A stretch of 64,000 nucleotides of DNA, from the NCBI GenBank assembly GCA_020630435.1, contig JAHDBJ010000007.1, positions 1 through 64,000 of the forward strand, given 5' to 3'. The position numbers were made by a program, and so were the translations under genes. The notes under the pieces were generated by a model. It was not told where the DNA came from. It saw only the letters and a list, made by a program, of their open reading frames with translations, and made no database searches. Shown here in pieces: positions 28,451-36,848 of the stretch. The stretch is from Saprospiraceae bacterium (GTDB lineage Bacteria; Bacteroidota; Bacteroidia; Chitinophagales; Saprospiraceae). Position 1 is the first letter of the stretch; every line of letters starts with the position of its first letter.

Positions 28451-29700
28451 TATGGTATGATTTTAAATTGATCAAGATGTTCATATGGCTTTATATCGGA
28501 TACAATGACTTGATCGCCTTCTTTCAAATCTCCCCCAACAATTTCTATGTAATTTCTATTGGTCAATCCCAATTCTAATGTTTTTTTAATAGCTTGTTCT
28601 CCTACCATTACAAATACATCTTGAACTTTAGCCCCATTAAAAGCTGCTCCATTTTTAATTCGTAATGCCATTTCTTTACGTGCTTCGATAATAGAGATTT
28701 CGACTCTCATATTCGGTCGCAAGTTTTTATGTTTTGCATTATTTAATTCTATCAGAAATTCTACTGTATTATTTTCAACTGATGGAAGGATAGAACTAAT
28801 TTTTCCAGCGAGGGTTGTTGCGTTTACATCTACTTTTACAGGCATACCCACTCTAAGAAGGTTCGCATATCTATCCGAACAACTAGCTTCTATCCGAAAA
28901 CTATTGAGATCAGCAAGTCTTACTAATGGTTCACCTTCATTAACTTTCCTCCCTATATTTTCATTTACCCATGTAATTACACCAGAACGAGGAGCATGAA
29001 CCCCCGTTTGTTGGAGCTTTTGTTGGAGTTCTTGCATTTTCTTTTCTTGAATCATAACCTCCAATTCTAGATTACGACCATCTCCCTTGACTGCTTTTTT
29101 TCGATATTCTAACTCATTCTCTAATTTCTTTTTTTCTAACCTTGAAATTTGAAGATTTAATTTGAATTGTTCTACTTCTTCTTGTGTAGCTCCGCCTATT
29201 TTCTTTAAATGTTGAATATCTGTATATTTCGCTTCTAGGCCTTCAATTTGTAAAGCTTTAATCTGGTCATCGTAATCCAAATCTTTCAATTGTTTTTCAA
29301 ATTCTAAATTTAGTCGATCAATGTTATTTTTTCTGACTTCTAATTGATCTTTGAGAGACTCGTACTCCAGTGTAATAAATTCTTGGGCTAAGTCCATGAT
29401 TTTATTACCTTTACGAACTACCGCTCCAGTTTTCAAATACACGTTTTCAATCTCTGTGCTAATCGGCGCATTGAGCTGCTGTTCAAAAGCGGGGACAATT
29501 GTTCCCATCGCTGTAATAGTGTTTTCCATGAGGCCTCGTTCTACCCTTGCTGTTCTAAAATCTTTTTGATTGGCTTCTTGTCTTAAAAAGTATTGAATAG
29601 CAAAATATCCACCTATTAAAATACCAGTTAAAAGTAGCCATTTCAAAAAAATTGAAAAGCGATTTTTTCGTTGTTGAGATGTTGAAATTGCTCTATCCAT
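28450..29700 (-). CDS. HlyD/MacA-type periplasmic adaptor
   Basis: 416 aa. One membrane anchor lies at about residues 18-38. The biotinyl-lipoyl half-motif (VRKGNKIMDL), a long coiled-coil hairpin (~105-215), the second lipoyl half (GVHAPRSGVITWVNENIGRKVNEGEPLVRLADL), a beta-barrel and a membrane-proximal domain follow. It links the ABC permeases to TolC. It is the first gene of the ten-gene operon, and a -24/-12 promoter lies 44-60 bp before its ATG. Confidence 0.93.
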   Translation of the reverse strand: MDRAISTSQQRKNRFSIFLKWLLLTGILIGGYFAIQYFLRQEANQKDFRTARVERGLMENTITAMGTIVPAFEQQLNAPISTEIENVYLKTGAVVRKGNKIMDLAQEFITLEYESLKDQLEVRKNNIDRLNLEFEKQLKDLDYDDQIKALQIEGLEAKYTDIQHLKKIGGATQEEVEQFKLNLQISRLEKKKLENELEYRKKAVKGDGRNLELEVMIQEKKMQELQQKLQQTGVHAPRSGVITWVNENIGRKVNEGEPLVRLADLNSFRIEASCSDRYANLLRVGMPVKVDVNATTLAGKISSILPSVENNTVEFLIELNNAKHKNLRPNMRVEISIIEARKEMALRIKNGAAFNGAKVQDVFVMVGEQAIKKTLELGLTNRNYIEIVGGDLKEGDQVIVSDIKPYEHLDQFKIIP

Positions 29701-29743
29701 CGTTTATTGATTCTTTTTTAGAATTTGATGTACAATATCATTC

Positions 29744-29760
29744 TTTCAACGGGCGTACCA
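29744..29760 (-). promoter_or_regulatory. Sigma-54 (-24/-12) promoter of the exporter operon
   Basis: Minus-strand TGGTACGCCCGTTGAAA compares with the consensus TGGCACGnnnnTTGCW: the invariant GG, the ACG and the TTG are present at exact spacing, with C4 to T and C15 to A as the only losses. Transcription would start near 29734, giving a ~34-nt leader to the ATG at 29700. The same operon encodes an NtrC-type activator. Confidence 0.75.
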
Positions 29761-29811
29761 AAAAATAAATCGCTGAAAACTAAATATTTATAAAATGAAA
29801 AAAATATAAAG

Positions 29812-29829
29812 TTGTTCGAAATCGAACAA
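29812..29829. promoter_or_regulatory. Putative enhancer site for the NtrC-type regulator
   Basis: TTGTTCGAAATCGAACAA is a perfect palindrome with 8-bp arms and a 2-bp centre. Its centre is about 86 bp upstream of the predicted start, in the usual enhancer zone. Eleven bp further upstream the half-site TGTTCGA recurs (29833-29839), followed by a weaker TTGAAC (29852-29857), suggesting a second, degenerate site. Confidence 0.55.
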
Positions 29830-29981
29830 AAGTGTTCGATTTTAATTCAATTTGAACTAATATAAATGAAGGGAAGAGAAGGAAGTAGCTTCTCAAAATG
29901 AAGTGGTATTCAAAGCACTAGCAAAAAATGCTCCATATAGAAGAATACTTTTATAAGAAGGACAGAAGAGAGATATTGAAA

Positions 29982-30422
29982 CTAAGACGAACTTAAGGTT
30001 TGGCGAAGCCTTTCGTAATCTTTTTCTAGATATTCTTTTTCAATGTTAATTTCATTACGTTTTTGTTGATATTCTAAAAATTCTTTATACAAACGAGTGA
30101 AATCATAGATAGTCCAAAGTATCAATTCTCCTTCATTGTATTGTACTTTAGAAAAAGAAAAGTCATAATAGCCTTTGAGAAAAGGAGCAGGTTCTTCAAC
30201 CTTAGAAAATTCAAGCTTAGGATCAGAGGGACTCAATTCTAATAAAATAGGGAATAAACTTTCTAATAATGCAACAGATGTTGATATTTTAGTATGATAA
30301 AACGCACTAGTGTCAAAAAGCGAATCACAGCTTTCTGATACATACCCATCAGCATCTATGAGAATAATTTGGCAAAGGTGTGCCATTTCCCTATTTTTTA
30401 TTTGTAATAAATTTTTAAACAT
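29982..30422 (-). CDS. PAS-like small protein in a GTPase module
   Basis: 146 aa, soluble. The N-terminus (CQIILIDADGYVSESCDSLFD) and central part (YYDFSFSKVQYNEGELILWTIYDFTRLYKEF) look like a PAS fold, in which the last strand is often written as 'LWTIYDIT'. A charged helix or short coiled coil follows (EYQQKRNEINIEKEYLEKDYERLRQ). It starts 14 bp after the GTPase stop on the same strand, so it may act with the GTPase as regulator or partner. A second Met at residue 13 is an alternative start. Family not firmly identified. Confidence 0.7.
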   Translation of the reverse strand: MFKNLLQIKNREMAHLCQIILIDADGYVSESCDSLFDTSAFYHTKISTSVALLESLFPILLELSPSDPKLEFSKVEEPAPFLKGYYDFSFSKVQYNEGELILWTIYDFTRLYKEFLEYQQKRNEINIEKEYLEKDYERLRQTLSSS

Positions 30423-30436
30423 GGAGACAATACCTC

Positions 30437-30919
30437 TTAGAGCAATTCTTTTCCTAATTCCAAGAATAATTCATTGACATTTTCTCCTGTTTTTGCACTT
30501 GTTGTGATATGACATTTATTACCGATAGTCTTCAATACTTCCTCTATTTCCTCCTCACTAAGTAGGTCTTTTTTATTACCAACAATTTTAACTGAACTGT
30601 TTGGCAATAGTCCTTTTAAATAATCGAGATCAGTCTCTATATTTTTGAATGTGGTTGGTCTAGTCAAGTCGAATACATAAATAATACCACTCGCTCCTAA
30701 GAAATAGGACACAGGCACTTTATCTTGTGAAACTTCTCCTGCGATATCCCATAGCAAGATCGACAGCTCCTTGCCTTCTATTGAGATAACTTTTTTATTT
30801 ACTTTTACACCAATAGTAGTTAGATACTTATCACTAAATCGACTATAAATGAACTGGTTGAATAATGATGTCTTTCCAACTCCAAAACTTCCTGTCAGTA
30901 TAACTTTTTTACTTATCAT
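30437..30919 (-). CDS. Rab/Ras-like small GTPase
   Basis: 160 aa, a single GTPase domain with all five motifs: G1 GSFGVGKTS (10-18), G2 Thr in YLTTIGVKV (34-35), G3 WDIAGE (D58, G61), G4 NKKD (115-118), G5 TSAKTG (S141-K143). It resembles eukaryotic Rab proteins more than MglA. At the position of the catalytic glutamine (WDTAGQ in Rab) it has Glu62, which suggests slow intrinsic hydrolysis or dependence on a partner. There is no C-terminal cysteine for lipidation. Neighbouring PAS-like and longin-like proteins are plausible regulators. Confidence 0.9.
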   Translation of the reverse strand: MISKKVILTGSFGVGKTSLFNQFIYSRFSDKYLTTIGVKVNKKVISIEGKELSILLWDIAGEVSQDKVPVSYFLGASGIIYVFDLTRPTTFKNIETDLDYLKGLLPNSSVKIVGNKKDLLSEEEIEEVLKTIGNKCHITTSAKTGENVNELFLELGKELL

Positions 30920-31196
30920 ACAATGTAATATGTGATTTTCACAAGGTTATTATGCTTTGGTAAATAAATACTAATAGATAAAAATAATACTCATCTATTA
31001 ATATTTTTTTTATAAGGGTCTACTTTAAAACGTATTTTAAATACTAAAAACCAAACTAGATTAATTGTAATCAAGATGAGTTTGAATTTTAGCCCCACAA
31101 AAATAAACTTTTTTTATTGTAAAAGCTAATTTCAAAAATATTCTGCATTACTTTTACAAAGATTATAAAATACTAGAATAGTATATCTCGCCAACT
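30920..31196. other. Intergenic region of the GTPase module with a hairpin
   Basis: It includes the inverted repeat TAATAGAT (30972-30979) and ATCTATTA (30993-31000), followed on the plus strand by a T-run. In the minus direction it could attenuate transcription between the longin-like gene and the GTPase gene. No promoter consensus is clear. Confidence 0.4.
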
Positions 31197-32048
31197 CTAA
31201 GTTGATAACTTTGCAGTAAAATAAGTCTGCAACTTTTCTGATATTTCATAATCAAGGTATCCTTCATGATGTTTTTTACCTAATTTTAACTCTTTTTCGG
31301 CAAAATCCAAAATCAAAGTTGATAATTTAGCCTTTTCACTACTTGATAAGGTACCGCCTAAAGCAATCGCAATGTAATATGTATGAAAGTTTTGGATCAA
31401 TATTTTATACGTTCCATATTGAATAAGTTCAAGATCTTCTCTTTCTCTTTGAAAGGCATCCTCAACGAAGGACTTAATAGCTGTGAGCATACCTGCAATC
31501 ACTTCCTTATCAATCGTACTATTTCTAGAATAACTTCCCATTAAAATTCCTGAATCTCTTTCTATTACATATACCTCCTCTATTACTGCACTATCCAGAT
31601 TGCTCAAGAGTAATTCACTATCTCGAACACCAAATACTAAAGCCCTCAGACGACCAATAATACTTTTAGAAGAAAAGGTATTGGCTATTCGTCCATCAAT
31701 GTTATCTTTTAAAACTTGAAATTGTTGATTGACGTATTTTCTTATCATTTTACCCAAAACAGGATAAATAACATCTAAAAGATCATCTTGTGAGTCTTTA
31801 ATTTTTTTCTCTATAATGCCTGTTACTATTCTCTCGTACTCTTCAGGAAAGTTTTGTTTGAGAATATCTAGTCTATGCTCTATGATAGGTGAAATTCTAT
31901 TGGATAATTTTTCGGGATCATCTAACACCTCCTGCACTGTATGTAGTGCTGCTCTATCCTCTTTGAGTAAAATTTCTCTTAATTTAGATAAAAGGATTTC
32001 GTCTTGAAATGTTTGTTTTTCTATATCATTCATATATCCCTGTTGCAT
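31197..32048 (-). CDS. Longin/roadblock-like domain protein of the GTPase module
   Basis: 283 aa, soluble. The N-terminal ~150 residues are helical and charged (KLREILLKEDRAALHTVQEVLDD; VLGKMIRKYVNQQFQ). Residues ~155-260 (VYVIERDSGILMGSYS ... GMLTAIKSFVEDAFQ ... IQNFHTYYIAIALGG) have the beta-alpha pattern of profilin-like sensors such as roadblock or longin domains, known partners of small GTPases. From memory, this segment also occurs in Bacteroidota proteins fused to a C-terminal OmpA domain; here no OmpA domain is present. A shorter start at residue 6 (MNDIEK) is possible. The fold call is inference from pattern. Confidence 0.75.
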   Translation of the reverse strand: MQQGYMNDIEKQTFQDEILLSKLREILLKEDRAALHTVQEVLDDPEKLSNRISPIIEHRLDILKQNFPEEYERIVTGIIEKKIKDSQDDLLDVIYPVLGKMIRKYVNQQFQVLKDNIDGRIANTFSSKSIIGRLRALVFGVRDSELLLSNLDSAVIEEVYVIERDSGILMGSYSRNSTIDKEVIAGMLTAIKSFVEDAFQREREDLELIQYGTYKILIQNFHTYYIAIALGGTLSSSEKAKLSTLILDFAEKELKLGKKHHEGYLDYEISEKLQTYFTAKLST

Positions 32049-32074
32049 ACTCTTGCTTCCTGCAAGAACACCCG

Positions 32075-32428
32075 CTAATCTTTAAGGAGCATTGCTCCTA
32101 TCTCTGCAAACATCTTGCCTAGTTTTTGTTTTTCAGATTTATTGGTATTAACTAGCTCTTTCTGTAATTCTTCAATCTTAGATAACAGCGTATTTTGTAA
32201 TTCACCAAATCGATCGTTCATTTCACTCTCTAAAACAGACAATTTATGCTCCGTCTTTTCTACAGTTGTTTTTAATCGTCCAACAGAATCTTCTTCAAAA
32301 TCATGAAAACGTCTTTCTAATAATTCAAACTTTTCTTCATATTCTGCCATCTGTTGCCCCATCAGAATGTCTCTGATTGTACCGATTTCACTTATGTTCA
32401 ATGATTTATTGTTGTTTTTATTTGCCAT
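32075..32428 (-). CDS. Coiled-coil protein of the GTPase module
   Basis: 117 aa. Residues ~30-100 form a continuous heptad-rich coiled coil (EEKFELLERRFHDFEEDSV ... LSVLESEMNDRFGELQNTLLSKIEELQKEL), with a short conserved-looking tail (KLGKMFAEIGAMLLKD). No signal or membrane segment. It starts the minus-strand module, 26 bp before the longin-like gene, and probably scaffolds or oligomerises the other products. Function otherwise unknown. Confidence 0.75.
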   Translation of the reverse strand: MANKNNNKSLNISEIGTIRDILMGQQMAEYEEKFELLERRFHDFEEDSVGRLKTTVEKTEHKLSVLESEMNDRFGELQNTLLSKIEELQKELVNTNKSEKQKLGKMFAEIGAMLLKD

Positions 32429-32593
32429 AAGAAATAATATTACTTTGGAAAGAATAATATTTTCACAGTAGTGTATAAAGTAGTCTCACGATACATATTT
32501 TGGGTAAAAGTTACAATTTAGTTGTATTATTGTAAAATTTCCAATATTTATCATAAAAAATGCTATCTAGGCGAAAAAGTCGCTAATTTTAGA

Positions 32594-33910
32594 ATGAACA
32601 AAATTACTATCTATAGTAAAAAAATTACTCCTCGTCTTACTTATGTTTTAGATTTTATATTTAAACAAATATATAAAGTTACTTATACTTTAACAGATAA
32701 TCCTCTAGAATTCCCAAAAAATATATCTTTTAAAATCAATTATTCTAATGTTGACTTTGATTCTTCAGCATTATTTATTCCAGCAGAAGGCTTACTTTTC
32801 CAAAAAAGTATTACAGATAGAACCTTTGATGAATTGGTAAAGCAGGCAAAGACAACAAAAAAAATGGACTTTTTTTCAATTATATTTCTTTTCTTGAGTC
32901 GTTATGAAGAATATCGCCCTTTTAAAGAGGATAAACATGGTCGATTTTCTTCATCCGAAAGCATTTCTCATAGATTTAATTTATTACAGGTTCCGATTGT
33001 TGATATTTGCTTGGATAGATTGAAAGAAATAATTGAAAATAAATTTCCTCAACTTCATCTTTCGAATTCTTCCCCTCAGTTCCAACCAACTTTCGACGTC
33101 GATATGGTTTGGTCACATCTTCATAAGGGGGCTTTACGTCAAGTGGGTTCATCTTTAAAAGATTTAATGAGAAATAATTATTCTACAATAGTAGAACGTG
33201 TAAAGGTTTTATTTAGGTTCAAGAAAGATCCTTTTTTTTCATTTGATTATTTAAAAAATATTCATTTAAAATACCAATTAAACCCTATTTACTTTTTTTT
33301 AGTTGCAAACTATTCAAGATTTGACAAAAATATATCCCATCAAAATAAATATCAACAAAAACTAATAAGTAAAATTGCAAATACTTGCCTAGTAGGACTA
33401 CATAGTTCCTACTATAGTCACAATCGTAAAAATTTAATTGTGACAGAAAAAAAACGTTTAGAAAATATTATCCATCAGAAGATTGAGCACAATAGGCAGC
33501 ATTACTTGAAATTATCATTACCAAAGACTTATCGATGGTTAATAGCCACAGGTATCAAACACGACTATAGCATGGGATATGCCGAAACTATTGGTTTTAG
33601 AGCAGGTACTGCACACTCTTTTTATTGGTATGACTTAATAAAAGAACAAACTACCGATTTAAGAATTCATCCATTCCAAGTCATGGATGTTAGTTTAAAA
33701 AACTATTTGAAACTTACACCCGAAGAAGCAGTAAGCGTGACAATAAATATAGTTGATCAAATCAAAAAACATGGTGGAACTTTTCATCTGTTATGGCATA
33801 ATAGCTCTTTTGACGAAAAAGAATGGAAAGGATGGAAAGAAGTTTATGAAGCCATTATAAAATATGCTACTCATCAACTTCTTCCTAATCATCCGTTAAA
33901 AGTCTTTTAG
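32594..33910 (+). CDS. Polysaccharide deacetylase family protein (DUF7033 type)
   Basis: 438 aa from the ATG at 32594 (MNKITIYSKKITPRL). A longer frame would begin with TTG at 32522 and adds an unlikely N-terminus. The N-terminal ~140 residues match the DUF7033 region common in Bacteroidota deacetylases (FLSRYEEYRP, DKHGRFSSSES). The C-terminal NodB-like part has PTFDVDMVW (metal-binding Asp region), VGLHSSYYSH and HLLWHNSSF. It probably acts on a surface glycan in the cytoplasm or periplasm. Its TAG stop overlaps the convergent DUF885 stop. Confidence 0.85.
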   Translation: MNKITIYSKKITPRLTYVLDFIFKQIYKVTYTLTDNPLEFPKNISFKINYSNVDFDSSALFIPAEGLLFQKSITDRTFDELVKQAKTTKKMDFFSIIFLFLSRYEEYRPFKEDKHGRFSSSESISHRFNLLQVPIVDICLDRLKEIIENKFPQLHLSNSSPQFQPTFDVDMVWSHLHKGALRQVGSSLKDLMRNNYSTIVERVKVLFRFKKDPFFSFDYLKNIHLKYQLNPIYFFLVANYSRFDKNISHQNKYQQKLISKIANTCLVGLHSSYYSHNRKNLIVTEKKRLENIIHQKIEHNRQHYLKLSLPKTYRWLIATGIKHDYSMGYAETIGFRAGTAHSFYWYDLIKEQTTDLRIHPFQVMDVSLKNYLKLTPEEAVSVTINIVDQIKKHGGTFHLLWHNSSFDEKEWKGWKEVYEAIIKYATHQLLPNHPLKVF

Positions 33911-35736
33911 CTTTTTTGTTCTATATATTCATCAACTAAGCCTTCCAATACAGATAAAGGTACTGCTCCATTTACTAAAACAATTTCATGAAAATCACGA
34001 ATATCGAATTTATCTTCTAATGCATCTTTGGCTTTCTGTCTCAATTCTAAGATTTTCAGCATCCCAATTTTGTAAGCTGTTGCTTGTCCTGGCATCACAA
34101 TATGACGATCAACCATTTTCACACAATCATTCTTAGGATTAGGTGTATTCCCCATATAATAATCAATGCCCTCTTGTCTCGTCCATTTTTTAGCATGAAT
34201 TCCTGTATCTACCACCAATCGACAAGCTCTCCAAAGTTCCATAGCTAAACGTCCAAAATCAGAATATGGATCTTCATAAAATCCTAGTTCTTTCGGAATG
34301 TATTCGCTATATAAGCCCCAACCTTCTACATAAGCCGTATAGTGAGCATCGTATTTTCTAAATTTAGGCAGGCTTTCGATTTCTTGAGCAATAGCAATTT
34401 GCATATGATGCCCAGGAATACCTTCATGAAATGCGAGTGCCTCCATCTGATACTTTGGCATATCTGCCATATTGTACATATTAGCATAGTAAGTCCCTGG
34501 ACGACTTCCATCTGGAGCGGGTTGTTGATAAAAAGCCTTACCCGCAGATTTTTCTCTAAACTTTTCTACGGCTTTAACAATCATAGGTGCTTTAGGTTTT
34601 GTAATAAATAGATCATCTAATTTTTTTTCCATTCTCCCAATTATCTTTCTAGCTTCTGCCATATATGCCTCACGTCCATTATCTGTATTGGGATAAAAAA
34701 ACTGCTTGTCGTGGCGCATAAACTCAAAAAATTCTTTCAGTGTCCCTTTATAAGCTACTGTATCTTTTATGGCTTTCATCTCATTATGAATCCGTTCTAC
34801 TTCTTTTAGGCCTATTTCATGGATTTGTTCAGCCGTCAGATCCGTCGTTGTAATCTTTCTAAGTCTATAATTGTAAAACTCTTTTCCATTCGGAAACTTC
34901 CAAACCCCATCCTCATCAGTTGCTTTTTCTTGTTGTCTTTTCAAAAGACGAGTAAGTTCGTCGTAAGCAGCTTTTACTTTTACCATCAAACGCTTTTCAC
35001 ATCCCAGTAGCAAAGTCTTTCTCTGTTCCTCATTAATAGCGTCTACTTTTGAAATTTTTTCTTCAAAATCATTATATAATGTACTCTTTTTTGTGTCTTT
35101 CTCAAAAGGATAACCAGTCACAACGTTTTTACAATCTCTAAGCACCATTTCATAAACAAACTTAGGCAACATTACTCCTTTTGCTTCATTGGTTTTTAAA
35201 TTATTGATCAATTGTCGAATGATCAAACTTATGCCATCGAGGCGTTCAAGATAGTCCATTGCATCTTTATAACTGTCTATTTTATGGATATTTATTAAAA
35301 ATGCAGGAATCCCCGATTGAAGCCCATGCATTTGGTTAACAGGATAGGTGTAATGGCGATATTTATAATCTTCAATTTTTTCTTTACACCATTTTTCAAA
35401 TAGTTGATAACTCAATTGCGTTTCTTCATCTAGTATATCATAATCAATACTATCTTTTAAATAACGTAGATTCCCTTGAGCATACGCCAATTCTTTTGCT
35501 TGGTTTTGTTCAGAAATATCATTCCATTTGTGATAATCTTTTTTAATGCCAAGATAAGACTGTTGTTGAGGTGTTCTGTCAACTGCTTCATCAAATGCCC
35601 TATCAAAAAAAGCAGATGCTTTTTGAATTTCAGCTTCATTCTGTTGTGTTGTTTCTCCTTCATTAACTACCGTAGCCTGCTTACAGCCCATCCACAAAAT
35701 GGAAACAATAAATAACAAACCGAATATTTTTTTCAT
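33907..35736 (-). CDS. DUF885 family metallopeptidase-like lipoprotein
   Basis: 609 aa from the ATG at 35736 (MKKIFGLLFIVSILWMGC), a clear lipoprotein signal with Cys18; the upstream in-frame Met codons add a non-signal extension. The family signature HEGIPGHHMQ (zincin-like) and the later YVEGWGLYSEYIPKE (second-shell Glu) are visible. DUF885 proteins are predicted zinc carboxypeptidases or dipeptidases of the envelope. The gene starts close behind the channel gene (51 bp) on the same strand. Confidence 0.92.
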   Translation of the reverse strand: MKKIFGLLFIVSILWMGCKQATVVNEGETTQQNEAEIQKASAFFDRAFDEAVDRTPQQQSYLGIKKDYHKWNDISEQNQAKELAYAQGNLRYLKDSIDYDILDEETQLSYQLFEKWCKEKIEDYKYRHYTYPVNQMHGLQSGIPAFLINIHKIDSYKDAMDYLERLDGISLIIRQLINNLKTNEAKGVMLPKFVYEMVLRDCKNVVTGYPFEKDTKKSTLYNDFEEKISKVDAINEEQRKTLLLGCEKRLMVKVKAAYDELTRLLKRQQEKATDEDGVWKFPNGKEFYNYRLRKITTTDLTAEQIHEIGLKEVERIHNEMKAIKDTVAYKGTLKEFFEFMRHDKQFFYPNTDNGREAYMAEARKIIGRMEKKLDDLFITKPKAPMIVKAVEKFREKSAGKAFYQQPAPDGSRPGTYYANMYNMADMPKYQMEALAFHEGIPGHHMQIAIAQEIESLPKFRKYDAHYTAYVEGWGLYSEYIPKELGFYEDPYSDFGRLAMELWRACRLVVDTGIHAKKWTRQEGIDYYMGNTPNPKNDCVKMVDRHIVMPGQATAYKIGMLKILELRQKAKDALEDKFDIRDFHEIVLVNGAVPLSVLEGLVDEYIEQKS

Positions 35737-35787
35737 AATCAATATAATTTTCATAAGAATTATAAATACACCAAGATTTGGCATTAA

Positions 35788-36618
35788 TCATTCATGTTCT
35801 AGTTCTTTCCCACAATGTTTACAAAATAAGGCATCAAACTCATGTCCTTCTTCTAAACAATGATGGCAAGTTCGTGTATCTCTGTTCTTTTTTTCTTTAT
35901 TTACCAATTCAGAAGTTACGATCCCTGTTGGAACAGCTATAATCGCATAACCAACTATCATAAGACAAGCAGCTAGAAATTGTCCTAGAGGTGTTATAGG
36001 ACTTATATCTCCATATCCTACAGTCGTTACAGTAACAATTGCCCAATAAATGCTTTTAGGAATATTAGAAAATTGATCAGAATTCGTACTACCTTCTACC
36101 AAGTATAAGATAGAACCTACGATAGTTACAATTAATAGTACCGCAAATAAAAAGACCAATATCTTTTGTTTACTCCGCTTTAAGCCCTGTATTAAAATCT
36201 CACTTTCATTCAAAAACTGAGCTAATTTAAATATTCTAAATACTCTTAGAAGACGTAAGGCTCGAATTACCATAAAGGTCTGTCCTCCCGTAACGAAGCC
36301 TATGTATGTTGGTAGAATCGCTAACAAATCAATAATACCATAAAAACTGATTGCATACTTTAATGGATCTCTTGTAATATACAATCTTAGAATATATTCT
36401 AAAGTAAAAAACAATGTAAAAATCCATTCTAAAGCATAAAGTAAACTTCCATAATCCTTTCCTATCCATTCTACACTCTCTATAATTACCAACCCTACAC
36501 TAACGATAATCGCCACCAATAAGGTAACATCAAAAGCTTTTCCTTCAAATGTATCTGCTTCAAAGATAATTTGAAATAAACGTTCTTGAAACGGTGAGAG
36601 TTTTTCTCCGCTTTTCAT
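35788..36618 (-). CDS. Voltage-gated potassium channel (Kv type) with C-terminal zinc ribbon
   Basis: 276 aa. Six membrane segments: S4 has regularly spaced basic residues (R119, R122, R125, R128, K131 in VIRALRLLRVFRIFKLAQ), and the pore loop holds the K+ selectivity filter TVGYGD (199-204). Unlike usual Kv-type bacterial channels, the C-terminus carries two CxxC pairs (CHHC at 251-254, CKHC at 266-269), a likely zinc ribbon that may help assembly or gating. A divergent 230-bp region separates it from the crotonase gene. Confidence 0.92.
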   Translation of the reverse strand: MKSGEKLSPFQERLFQIIFEADTFEGKAFDVTLLVAIIVSVGLVIIESVEWIGKDYGSLLYALEWIFTLFFTLEYILRLYITRDPLKYAISFYGIIDLLAILPTYIGFVTGGQTFMVIRALRLLRVFRIFKLAQFLNESEILIQGLKRSKQKILVFLFAVLLIVTIVGSILYLVEGSTNSDQFSNIPKSIYWAIVTVTTVGYGDISPITPLGQFLAACLMIVGYAIIAVPTGIVTSELVNKEKKNRDTRTCHHCLEEGHEFDALFCKHCGKELEHE

Positions 36619-36848
36619 TATTTGTAAGTAACAATTGTTTTCAAAACAGTAAAGTTAGAAATAATTTTATGAGCAAGCTAACGTCTTCTATAAATTGTTA
36701 TATCTACTAGGAGCAGTACAAGGAAATTTTCGACAATTTAAAAACACAATTATAATTTCAACTAAAAAAAATCAAACATCTATCGGGTTTAAGAGTGGAA
36801 ATCTTACTTTTGCAATAGTCTTTTTATTCAAATAAACCTATTGATAAT

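Noticed and set aside
18823-29700. Reading the exporter as an RND-type pump because of its HlyD-like adaptor
   Set aside because: No RND inner-membrane protein is encoded. The ABC ATPase and FtsX-type permeases define a MacB-type system.
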